Shown one piece after another: positions 1-5,650 of a stretch of DNA of 9,690 nucleotides. Numbering within the stretch: position 1 is the first letter of the stretch; each line of letters begins with the position of its first letter. The notes beneath the pieces are model-generated. The model searched no databases and was not told where the DNA came from. It saw nothing but the letters and a program-made list of their open reading frames with translations. The DNA is from Candidatus Cloacimonadota bacterium (GTDB taxonomy: Bacteria; Cloacimonadota; Cloacimonadia; Cloacimonadales; Cloacimonadaceae): positions 1 to 9,690 of the forward strand of contig JALNXT010000029.1 in assembly GCA_023230245.1 (NCBI GenBank), in the 5' to 3' direction. The position numbers and the translations under genes were made by a program.

Positions 1-1
1 G

Positions 2-607
2 TCAGGTGTGGAAGCATTAACCTACCTTACCGATCTTTTGTTAAAAGATAAAACCGTGTATCTGGTGCGCGAATACGAAGGACAAAACGACTTCCTCGCC
101 GGAATCGTTGCCATGTATGAAGGCTCTAGCGTTTCTATCACCCACATGCGCCAACAGCCTATTAACTTCAATATCGGCTATGCACCCCTGCCGATTCATA
201 AAACCAGCCAAAATGCGGTAAGCGGAGCTAATATCGTGATCTTCAAAAGCGGAGATCGAAAGCGCGAACAAGCTGCCTGGGAATTTATCAAGTGGTTTAC
301 CGATACGCAGCAAACTGCCAAGTGGAGCGCAAAAACCTGCTATATGCCAGTTCGCCGCAGTGCTATGGATTCACCTGAGCTAAAAGATTTCTTAAGAGAC
401 TCTCCCCAATTTCAAGGTATCTACGACCAGCTTGAGAACGCAGTTTATGAACCCCAAATTCCTGCCTGGTTCAAAGCACGTCCAGAGCTTAAAGGCTTCC
501 TGGAAAAAGCAATGCGTGGCACCGAAAGTCCCAAAAAAGCTATCGATGGAGCTGCCGAGAAGTTTAATCAAATCCTAGCAGATGAGCAGTTTGTAAAGAA
601 ACTGTAA
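2..607 (+). CDS. ABC transporter extracellular solute-binding protein, C-terminal part (5' truncated by window)
   Basis: This is the last ~200 residues of a periplasmic or lipoprotein solute-binding protein of the family-1 type (UgpB/MalE-like), which captures a sugar or glycerol-phosphate-like solute and delivers it to an ABC permease. The reading frame is open from base 2. The GTG at 8 is just an internal valine codon, so no start or signal peptide is visible. Typical family signatures are a hinge strand ending in APLP (about 55 residues in), a VSGANIVIFK segment, then the helix EQAAWEFIKWFTD with the following YMPVRRSA, which is the usual C-lobe pattern of this family. The end is natural: KKL followed by TAA at 605-607. 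No permease gene follows, since a tRNA comes next, so any permease genes must lie upstream. The exact substrate cannot be read from this fragment. Confidence 0.85.
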   Translation, partial: SGVEALTYLTDLLLKDKTVYLVREYEGQNDFLAGIVAMYEGSSVSITHMRQQPINFNIGYAPLPIHKTSQNAVSGANIVIFKSGDRKREQAAWEFIKWFTDTQQTAKWSAKTCYMPVRRSAMDSPELKDFLRDSPQFQGIYDQLENAVYEPQIPAWFKARPELKGFLEKAMRGTESPKKAIDGAAEKFNQILADEQFVKKL

Positions 608-624
608 AGAATACTATACTCCTC

Positions 625-630
625 TTGACA
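625..630 (+). promoter_or_regulatory. Candidate -35 box for tRNA-Gly
   Basis: A perfect TTGACA lies 41 nt before the first base of tRNA-Gly and 18 nt after the upstream stop codon. The distance fits a -35 box with transcription starting just before the tRNA. No good -10 hexamer is visible at 16-18 nt spacing (sequence around 645-655 is ATGTTTTTG), so the call rests on position, plus the same box being present before the tRNA-Leu. Confidence 0.4.
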
Positions 631-665
631 TTTTTCCCTTGTCTCATGTTTTTGACCTCATGTGA

Positions 666-741
666 GCGGGCATAGCTCAGTTGGTAGAGCATTAGCTTCC
701 CAAGCTGGGGGTCGCGGGTTCGAGTCCCGTTGCCCGCTCCA
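666..741 (+). tRNA. tRNA-Gly, anticodon CCC
   Basis: A full cloverleaf folds by eye. The acceptor stem is GCGGGCA (666-672) with TGCCCGC (731-737), all seven pairs. The D arm is GCTC/GAGC (675-678, 687-690). The anticodon stem is 692-696 with 704-708 (two G-U pairs at its top), and the loop TTCCCAA puts CCC at 699-701. The variable loop is 5 nt. The T arm is 714-718/726-730 with loop TTCGAGT. Discriminator U at 738, as usual for bacterial glycine tRNAs, is followed by an encoded CCA. It reads GGG codons. Confidence 0.96.
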
Positions 742-745
742 TTTT

Positions 746-757
746 CTTCGCTTGCAT
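746..757 (+). promoter_or_regulatory. 12-mer CTTCGCTTGCAT, candidate promoter element upstream of ATP-grasp gene
   Basis: The same 12 bases occur at 5033-5044. Both copies lie just downstream of a tRNA and end 45-46 nt before the next start codon. TTGCAT inside it could act as a -35 box. The -10 candidate 17 nt further on (TTAACT, 775-780) is weak, so promoter function is inferred from position. Confidence 0.35.
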
Positions 758-801
758 CATAGCAGGAATATTAATTAACTGGTATATAGAAGGATACAAT
801 A

Positions 802-1917
802 ATGAATTATATCATCACCGGAACCACCTATAACGGCAAATACGTAGATTCACACGAAGCTGGAATGAGGGTATTGAGTTGTGAAGAACTTGCTCAGAGC
901 GATCTCCGCTTCAGTGAAACCGACAAGGTATATGTCCCTTCCGAAACATCGCTTAGCACTGTGATGCAGCACATGGACAATCCCAGTTGCGTGGCTGGCA
1001 TAAACAAACTAAAGGACAAATATCTCTGCAGAGAAGCCCTCCGCAGCCTGTATCCAGATTTCTACTTTGCCAAATGCAAGTTGGACGAGATATCTCAAGC
1101 AGATATTTTAGAGCGGAAAATAGTAATCAAACCCTTGAAAGGCTTTTTCGGTACCGGCGTGCGCTTTGCAGATTCATCCACCAATCTGGATGCTTTGAAG
1201 GCAGAAATACGCAAGGAAGTTACAGAAAACTCCCGCTTTTTCCCAGAATCTATCCTGACTAAAGATGAGTATATTATAGAGGAATTCATCGAAGGTGAAG
1301 AATATGCCGTCGACATGTTCTACGATGAGCTGGGCAAAGCGGTGATCACCAATATCTATCATCACCCCGTATCGGAGATTCCAGATTACGCACACCTGAT
1401 GTATTACAGCAATAAAGAGCTTTTCGACAACTATCTGGAAACCTTCATCCGTTTTTTTAATGAGTTTGGTGCAAGCTTAAAGCTTAGGAATTTCCCCATT
1501 CATGCAGAATTCAAGCTACGCGGCACAGAGTTTATCCCCATAGAGTTTAACCCTATGCGCTATGGTGGATTCGGGCTGGCAGATCTCACCTTCAATAGCT
1601 ACGGATATCAGCCCATTGCGGCATATTTCAACAATCAAGCCCCAAATTGGGAGGCTATCTGGATAAGCCGTCAAACATACAGCTATGCGTTTATCCTTGC
1701 ATATAACGGCAAAGGTATCGATCTTAATTCACACGCACCCGAGCATGAGAGATTCAGAAAATACCTAAAGCAATATGCTGAGCTGATGGATTATGTGAAG
1801 CTGGACTTCCGTAAGAATCCAGTATTTGCCATAGCATACATCAGAAGCGATGATTATACCCAGATGCTGCAGCTCCTCAGCACGGAATTTGCGGATTATT
1901 TTGCAGTGCAAGTGTAG
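802..1917 (+). CDS. ATP-grasp domain protein (carboxylate-amine/thiol ligase type, substrate unknown)
   Basis: This is a 371-residue soluble protein of the ATP-grasp fold, the group of enzymes that activate a carboxylate as an acylphosphate using ATP and then join it to a nucleophile. Visible signatures are: the nucleotide-binding strand and glycine-rich loop VIKPLKGFFGTGV (108-120, with Lys110); the hinge EEFIEGEEYAVD (160-171) that usually contacts adenine; and the Mg-binding end of the fold, HAEF (234-237) plus PIEFNPMRYGG (246-256), with Glu236, Glu248 and Asn250 as probable metal ligands. The N-terminal ~100 residues are the usual pre-ATP-grasp domain, and the last ~90 residues look like a C-terminal cap. 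There is no signal peptide or membrane segment. The ATG at 802 has AGAAGGA (788-794) 7 nt upstream. It stands alone after a tRNA, facing arcC, so context gives no substrate. Confidence 0.82.
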   Translation: MNYIITGTTYNGKYVDSHEAGMRVLSCEELAQSDLRFSETDKVYVPSETSLSTVMQHMDNPSCVAGINKLKDKYLCREALRSLYPDFYFAKCKLDEISQADILERKIVIKPLKGFFGTGVRFADSSTNLDALKAEIRKEVTENSRFFPESILTKDEYIIEEFIEGEEYAVDMFYDELGKAVITNIYHHPVSEIPDYAHLMYYSNKELFDNYLETFIRFFNEFGASLKLRNFPIHAEFKLRGTEFIPIEFNPMRYGGFGLADLTFNSYGYQPIAAYFNNQAPNWEAIWISRQTYSYAFILAYNGKGIDLNSHAPEHERFRKYLKQYAELMDYVKLDFRKNPVFAIAYIRSDDYTQMLQLLSTEFADYFAVQV

Positions 1918-1950
1918 CCCATTCGTTACCTCATACGTTTCATGTGAGAT

Positions 1951-1970
1951 CAGCCGAGGCGGCTGTTGTT
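1951..1970 (+). terminator. Possible weak terminator of the ATP-grasp gene
   Basis: CAGCCG (1951-1956), loop AGG, CGGCTG (1960-1965) form a perfect 6-bp GC-rich hairpin, followed by the T-rich TTGTT. It lies 33 nt after the stop codon at 1917. The short loop and short T tract make it a weak intrinsic terminator at best. Confidence 0.4.
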
Positions 1971-1971
1971 A

Positions 1972-2004
1972 CAATTCACCGCGTCCTGCGCTACCGTGTA
2001 ATTG
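1972..2004. repeat. Imperfect inverted repeat between convergent genes
   Basis: CAATTCAC (1972-1979) pairs with GTGTAATTG (1996-2004), leaving one bulged T at 1999, around a 16-nt loop that has its own small CGC/GCG pairing. It may add to transcription stop between the two facing genes. The rest of the spacer (2005-2117) shows nothing I can name. Confidence 0.35.
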
Positions 2005-2117
2005 AAACGCCCCGAACCAAAGTCCAAGGCGTCTATATCATTTGCTAAATCTTAATTCTATAGCTAAATCATCGTAACTATCAGCTTAGCCGCAGTCTAA
2101 CCTGTTAACCCGCTAAC

Positions 2118-3065
2118 CTATTTGATGATTCTGGTGCCAGTCTTGCCTTCGAAGGCATCCACGATTTTCTCTATGGAGGTGATTAGCACTTCTGTGCCAC
2201 CACGTTCCAGAAAGTCTATCGCTGCAAGGATTTTGGGACCCATGCTGCCGGCAGGGAACTGCTTATCGGCATAATGGCGTTTGGCATCGGCTAGGCTTAA
2301 CACATCCAAATTCTCTTGGTTTTCTTTACCGTAATTAATCGCCACTTTCTCCACGCCTGTGAGGATAACAAAGAGATCTGCTTTTATGTTCAGTGCCAGC
2401 AAGGCAGAGGCAAAGTCTTTATCTATCACTGCATCAACGCCTTCGTAGCTGCCATCTTCCTGAATGTAAATGGGAATACCACCGCCACCGACGGCGATAA
2501 CCACCTCTCCCCTCTCCACCAATTCACAGATGGTTGGGGCAGGGATAATCTGGATAGGCATGGGGGAAGGAACCACCCGGCGATATCCCTTTCCGCTATC
2601 TTCTTTAAGAGTCCAACCAAGGGTGCTTTTTAGCTCTTCTGCTTGTGCGGCAGTATAATAGGTGCTGCCCACAAACTTAGTAGGATTCAGCATACTGGGA
2701 TCGTTCTTATCCACCACTACCTGCGACACAATCGTGATCACCTGTTTATCTATCCCACTGGTGTGCAGCATATTCTGCAGGCTTTGCTCAATCATATAGC
2801 CCATCGTGCCTTCTGTGGCAGCGTTCAGCACACCCAAAGGCAATGAGGCTAATCCTTCTTTCTCTCCGGCTTCTTGTTGGCGTAGCAAATTGCCCACTTG
2901 AGGTCCGTTTCCGTGTGTAATGCTTAAAAGGTAACCACGTTTGATAAGCTCCACAATTCCGCCCAGCGATTCACGCGTGTTGGCAAACTGCTGAGCAATA
3001 GTTCCTTTTTCGCCGGCTTTAATTATGGCATTGCCACCCAGGGCAAGTACTGCTGTTTTCTTCAT
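2118..3065 (-). CDS. arcC: Carbamate kinase
   Basis: This cytoplasmic 315-residue enzyme of the amino-acid-kinase fold reversibly transfers the phosphate of carbamoyl phosphate to ADP, giving ATP plus carbamate. It is the last, energy-yielding step of arginine deiminase, agmatine and purine/allantoin-type breakdown. The length is normal for the family and all its landmarks are present: LGGNA (9-13), HGNGPQVG (51-58), GYRRVVPSP (160-168), AVGGGGIP (191-198), DKDFA (215-219), GSMGPK (273-278) and the terminal FEGKTGTRI (305-313). The start ATG (3063-3065 on the complement) has AGAGGA 6 nt upstream. Its upstream neighbour in the same direction, 191 nt away, is the cPGS-like GTPase. No arginine deiminase or carbamoyltransferase gene is in the window, so the source of carbamoyl phosphate is not shown here. 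The spacer before it contains a long inverted repeat that could influence its expression. Confidence 0.96.
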   Translation of the reverse strand: MKKTAVLALGGNAIIKAGEKGTIAQQFANTRESLGGIVELIKRGYLLSITHGNGPQVGNLLRQQEAGEKEGLASLPLGVLNAATEGTMGYMIEQSLQNMLHTSGIDKQVITIVSQVVVDKNDPSMLNPTKFVGSTYYTAAQAEELKSTLGWTLKEDSGKGYRRVVPSPMPIQIIPAPTICELVERGEVVIAVGGGGIPIYIQEDGSYEGVDAVIDKDFASALLALNIKADLFVILTGVEKVAINYGKENQENLDVLSLADAKRHYADKQFPAGSMGPKILAAIDFLERGGTEVLITSIEKIVDAFEGKTGTRIIK

Positions 3066-3090
3066 GTTATATCCTCTGATTTATATCGGT

Positions 3091-3243
3091 AAGTGGAAAA
3101 GTGTAAGGGTGAAAGGGTGTAACTCTTGGCAAAAGCTGCCAGATTATGTTCAACCTCGGTTATAAAAGCGGAAAGTGGAAGAGTGAACTATGTGCACAAA
3201 CGATCAGCTTGTTACACTCTTTCACTTTTCCACCCTTCCACTA
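3091..3243. repeat. Long imperfect inverted repeat (two 33-bp arms) between the GTPase gene and arcC
   Basis: Arm one is 3091-3123 and arm two is 3211-3243. Read as its complement, arm two matches arm one at 26 of 33 positions with no gap; the best blocks are AGTGGAA near the outer end and GTAAC at the inner end. Both arms are built from a purine-rich GTGGAA/AGTG-type motif, and a third related stretch (AAAGTGGAAGAGTGAAC, 3172-3188) sits in the 87-nt middle, which also has a small hairpin TGGCA/TGCCA (3127-3131/3137-3141). It fills most of the 190-nt spacer. It could be a terminator or leader structure for arcC, or a short non-coding repeat element with terminal inverted repeats. No flanking target duplication is clear. 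Confidence 0.6.
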
Positions 3244-3256
3244 TAGAAATATGGCT

Positions 3257-4588
3257 TTATTTTTTCTTTTTCTTGCCGAAGTCTTTCAGTACATCGGCAA
3301 TGGTAGGTACGCCAATCTCTTGAAGTTCATAAGAAACCTGGCAAGCAGGCTTATTGATCTTAATGATGCGGCGGAGGTCGATAGGAGTGGCAATCACCAC
3401 AGAATCGCATTCTGTGTTGTTAATGGTCTTCTCCATATCCTTAATCTGCTGTGCGCTATAGCCCATTGCGGGAAGCAACACACCGATTTCAGGATACTTT
3501 TCGAAAGTTTCCAGCATCTCACCAACAGCCCAGGGGCGAGGATCAACGAGATCGGCACAACCGTACTTTTCAGCAGCGATTACACCGGCACCATAGGTCA
3601 TTTCACCGTGGGTGAGGGTTGGTCCATCTTCCACCACCAGCACGTTCTTGCCCAGAATCATCTCGGGATGATCTACAAAGAGCGGTGAAGCTGCTTCGAT
3701 GATGATGGCTGTAGGGTTAATGGCACGCACATTGGCACGCACTTCGTTGATGTCGTCCAGATCTGCGCTATCAATCTTGTTGATCACGATCACGTCTGCC
3801 ATCAGCACATTGGTTTCGCCAGGATAGTAAGAGATTTCATCACCAGGACGGTGAGGATCTACCACTACTATCTTCAGTTCGTGGTCGCTTGTGTAGAAAG
3901 GAATGTCGTTATTTCCGCCATCCCAAACGATGACGTCAGCTTCTTTTTCTGCTTCGCGAACGATGGCTTCATAATCCACACCGGCATAGATCACGCTGCC
4001 CATCATGATATGGGGTTCGTACTCTTCCATTTCTTCGATGGTGCATTTATGTTTTTTGAGGTCGGCAAGTTCTGCAAAGCGCTGAACTTTCTGCTTCACG
4101 AGATCGCCATAAGGCATAGGATGGCGAATGGAAACAACCTTCAAGCCTTTGGCTTTCAAAGCTTTAATTACGGTACGGGTGGTTTGGCTCTTGCCACAAC
4201 CGGTACGTACTGCGCAGACAGTTACCAAGGGTTTCTTGGTTTTGATGGTGGTATTCTTTGCGCCCATCAGCATGAAATCGGCACCTGTGGCATTAACCAA
4301 GGCAGCCTTGCTCATAACCGCTTCGTACTGTTGATCACTGTAGGCAAAAACCACTAAATCAACATTATTATTCTCTATCAAAGCTTTAAGTTCGCTTTCG
4401 GGATGAATTTCAATACCTTTGGGGTAAAGCTTTCCTGCCAAAGCAGCAGGATATTTCTTGTCGTCGATACCAGGAATCTGAGTAGCGGTAAATGCTACAA
4501 CTTCATAATCCTTGTTGTCGCGGAAAAAGACGTTAAAGTTGTGGAAATCTCTTCCGGCAGCACCCATGATGATGACTTTGCGTTTCAT
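3257..4588 (-). CDS. Cyclic 2,3-diphosphoglycerate synthetase-like P-loop GTPase
   Basis: This 443-residue cytoplasmic protein resembles the cyclic 2,3-diphosphoglycerate synthetase (CpgS) family first known from thermophilic methanogens. Bacterial members are usually labelled only GTPase. Seen in order: an N-terminal Rossmann-like domain beginning VIIMGAAGRDFHNFN (5-19), with the family's TATQIPGI and YP..LAG..YP.GI segments (35-60); a P-loop VRTGCGKS (127-134), deviant because Val stands where the first Gly of GxxxxGKS is expected; an acidic strand VWDGGNND (221-228); VDPHRPGDE (243-251); the guanine-type motif NKID (270-273); and a C-terminal domain with SVVIATPIDLRRII. The last residues are a run of lysines. 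The start has AAAGGAGA 7 nt upstream (4596-4603 on the complement). It precedes arcC in the same direction. That pairing argues against a simple cDPG osmolyte role and hints at carbamoyl-phosphate metabolism, which is inference. Confidence 0.85.
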   Translation of the reverse strand: MKRKVIIMGAAGRDFHNFNVFFRDNKDYEVVAFTATQIPGIDDKKYPAALAGKLYPKGIEIHPESELKALIENNNVDLVVFAYSDQQYEAVMSKAALVNATGADFMLMGAKNTTIKTKKPLVTVCAVRTGCGKSQTTRTVIKALKAKGLKVVSIRHPMPYGDLVKQKVQRFAELADLKKHKCTIEEMEEYEPHIMMGSVIYAGVDYEAIVREAEKEADVIVWDGGNNDIPFYTSDHELKIVVVDPHRPGDEISYYPGETNVLMADVIVINKIDSADLDDINEVRANVRAINPTAIIIEAASPLFVDHPEMILGKNVLVVEDGPTLTHGEMTYGAGVIAAEKYGCADLVDPRPWAVGEMLETFEKYPEIGVLLPAMGYSAQQIKDMEKTINNTECDSVVIATPIDLRRIIKINKPACQVSYELQEIGVPTIADVLKDFGKKKKK

Positions 4589-4595
4589 TAATGAA

Positions 4596-4603
4596 TCTCC
4601 TTT
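4596..4603 (-). promoter_or_regulatory. Ribosome binding site of the GTPase gene
   Basis: On the minus strand this reads AAAGGAGA, 7 nt before the ATG. It is the strongest Shine-Dalgarno match in the window and fixes the start at 4588. I find no convincing -35/-10 pair upstream of it in 4604-4680. Confidence 0.7.
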
Positions 4604-4725
4604 GTTTTGTATTAGTTATAGTCTGTTTGCAAGCTTTAATAGATAGCTATAAAGTCAAGGAAAATCTAAAAATCCCAAACCTGAGTTATCAGCTATATGT
4701 AGTTTCCACTTTCATCACTCCTTCC

Positions 4726-4774
4726 TCGTCATTCCAGTTTCCCTCTCTCGACATTCCAGTGCAGGCTGGAATCC
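4726..4774. repeat. REP-like hairpin with a duplicated half-site
   Basis: ATTCCAG (4753-4759) and CTGGAAT (4766-4772) form a perfect 7-bp stem around a 6-nt loop. The left half, TCG-x-CATTCCAG, occurs twice: TCGTCATTCCAG (4726-4737) and TCGACATTCCAG (4748-4759). Wording of the type GTCATTCCAG...CTGGAATCC is typical of dispersed intergenic palindromes seen in many bacteria, so this is probably a degenerate copy of such an element. The rest of the spacer 4589-4916 holds no gene I would accept. Confidence 0.5.
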
Positions 4775-4872
4775 AGAGGTGTTTTGTTTGCGTTTTTGCA
4801 CCCGGTATTACTGAGCTTGGCAGGATACAGGATTCGCAGAGGATCAAATTATGGAGCAAGCGTATTTCGTGC

Positions 4873-4878
4873 TTGACA
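4873..4878 (+). promoter_or_regulatory. Candidate -35 box for tRNA-Leu
   Basis: A perfect TTGACA lies 44 nt before tRNA-Leu, nearly the same distance as before tRNA-Gly. The best -10 at 16-nt spacing is TGAATT (4895-4900), only 3 of 6 matches. The support is position and recurrence. Confidence 0.4.
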
Positions 4879-4916
4879 AATATGCAGGTTTTTCTGAATT
4901 GGAAACTGCAACATGT

Positions 4917-5004
4917 GCTGAAGTGGTGAAATTGGTATACACGCTAGTTTCAGGGACTAGTGAGCGATGAGCTCATGGGGGTTCGAGTCCCCCCTCCAGC
5001 ACCA
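4917..5004 (+). tRNA. tRNA-Leu, anticodon CAG
   Basis: This is a type II tRNA with a long variable arm. The acceptor stem is GCTGAAG (4917-4923) with CTCCAGC (4994-5000), discriminator A, then encoded CCA. The D arm has GTG/CAC around AAATTGGTATA. The anticodon stem is CTAGT/ACTAG (4944-4948, 4956-4960) with loop TTCAGGG, placing CAG at 4951-4953. The variable arm is TGAGC/GCTCA. The T arm is GGGGG/CCCCC (4977-4981, 4989-4993) with loop TTCGAGT. It reads CUG codons. One oddity is an A-C mismatch at acceptor position 5-68 (4921 with 4996). Confidence 0.95.
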
Positions 5005-5032
5005 TTTTTGTATCCACGAAAATAATGGTTGA

Positions 5033-5044
5033 CTTCGCTTGCAT
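5033..5044 (+). promoter_or_regulatory. 12-mer CTTCGCTTGCAT, candidate promoter element upstream of the cupin gene
   Basis: This is identical to 746-757 and ends 46 nt before the ATG at 5090. Eighteen bases after its TTG comes TACTTTAG (5060-5067), which matches the Bacteroidetes-type -7 element TAnnTTTG at 5 of its 6 defined positions. The pairing with a TTG at this distance is suggestive of that promoter class but unproven. Confidence 0.35.
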
Positions 5045-5089
5045 GGTAATAAATCCTTGTACTTTAGTATGGACATGAGGTAACTGGAT

Positions 5090-5596
5090 ATGAAAGACTA
5101 TCGTGAATTCATCGAGAAGCTAAACCTTCAGCCCCATCCAGAGGGCGGTTATTATCGCAGGAATTGGCAGAGTACATTTGTCGCAGACATTAAGGATGCA
5201 ACGGGAAAAGTAACTCATCCCAAACGGGCACTCGGCTCTTCAATATTGTATCTGCTCCCCTCTTCCGAGCTGTGCGCGTGGCATCGGGTTTCTTGCGAGG
5301 AAATGTGGCATCATTATTCTGGTAGCTCACTAAAGATGTACCTGCTAAGCTCTGATAAGGGCTGGCAGCAATCTGTACTCGGTAGTAATGTCCTGGCGGG
5401 GGAATTGCCGCAATTAGTAATTCCACCCAAAACCTGGTTCGCCGCCGAGGTGATAGACGCGGAGTCTTATGCTTTCTGCGGTTGCAGTTTGTGGCCTGCT
5501 TTTACCTATGCCGATTTCGAGCTTGCTGAGAAACACAGGCTGTTTGATGAATTCCCCAGCTTCAAAGAAAAGCTCCTCCCTTGGTTTGATAAATAG
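5090..5596 (+). CDS. Cupin_5 (DUF985) family protein
   Basis: This 168-residue single-domain protein of the Cupin_5/DUF985 family (yeast YML079w type) is a small beta-barrel of unclear function. Relatives are thought to bind a sugar-nucleotide-like or other small ligand. The family's fingerprints are all here: the start helix and HPEGGYY (16-22), SSILYLL (50-56), WHRV (64-67) followed by EEMWHHYSGSSL (70-81) with the conserved histidines at 65, 74 and 75, PPKTWFAAEV (112-121), FCGCSLWPAF (129-138) and ADFELAEKHRL (141-151). The length is complete for the family. GAGG at 5077-5080 lies 9 nt before the ATG. It is the first gene of a tight plus-strand run with the PIN-PhoH ATPase, whose possible upstream ATG (5597) directly follows this stop codon. 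Confidence 0.9.
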   Translation: MKDYREFIEKLNLQPHPEGGYYRRNWQSTFVADIKDATGKVTHPKRALGSSILYLLPSSELCAWHRVSCEEMWHHYSGSSLKMYLLSSDKGWQQSVLGSNVLAGELPQLVIPPKTWFAAEVIDAESYAFCGCSLWPAFTYADFELAEKHRLFDEFPSFKEKLLPWFDK

Positions 5597-5650
5597 ATGC
5601 CAAGCGTAAAAAGCAAAGCTACCTCCCCCACTGCTAAAACTGGAGTGAAA

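Noticed and set aside
3080..3085. TATAAA on the minus strand as a -10 box for arcC
   Set aside because: It would place the transcript start within the ribosome binding site of arcC, and the matching -35 (TTACAC at 15-nt spacing) is poor.
3146..3688. Open frame of 180 codons on the plus strand
   Set aside because: It is antisense to the 3' end of the cPGS-like GTPase and starts within the inverted-repeat spacer; there is no ribosome binding site.
4591..4929. Open frame of 112 codons on the plus strand in the spacer before tRNA-Leu
   Set aside because: It runs through the REP-like hairpin, ends inside the tRNA-Leu gene, starts at the ribosome binding site of the opposite-strand GTPase gene, and its protein has no recognisable features.
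5597..5650. N-terminal extension of the PIN-PhoH protein from ATG 5597
   Set aside because: The 18 residues are basic and low in conserved character, and the ATG has no ribosome binding site of its own. The ATG at 5651 has GGAG 5 nt upstream and fits the family start. It remains possible by stop-start coupling with the cupin gene.
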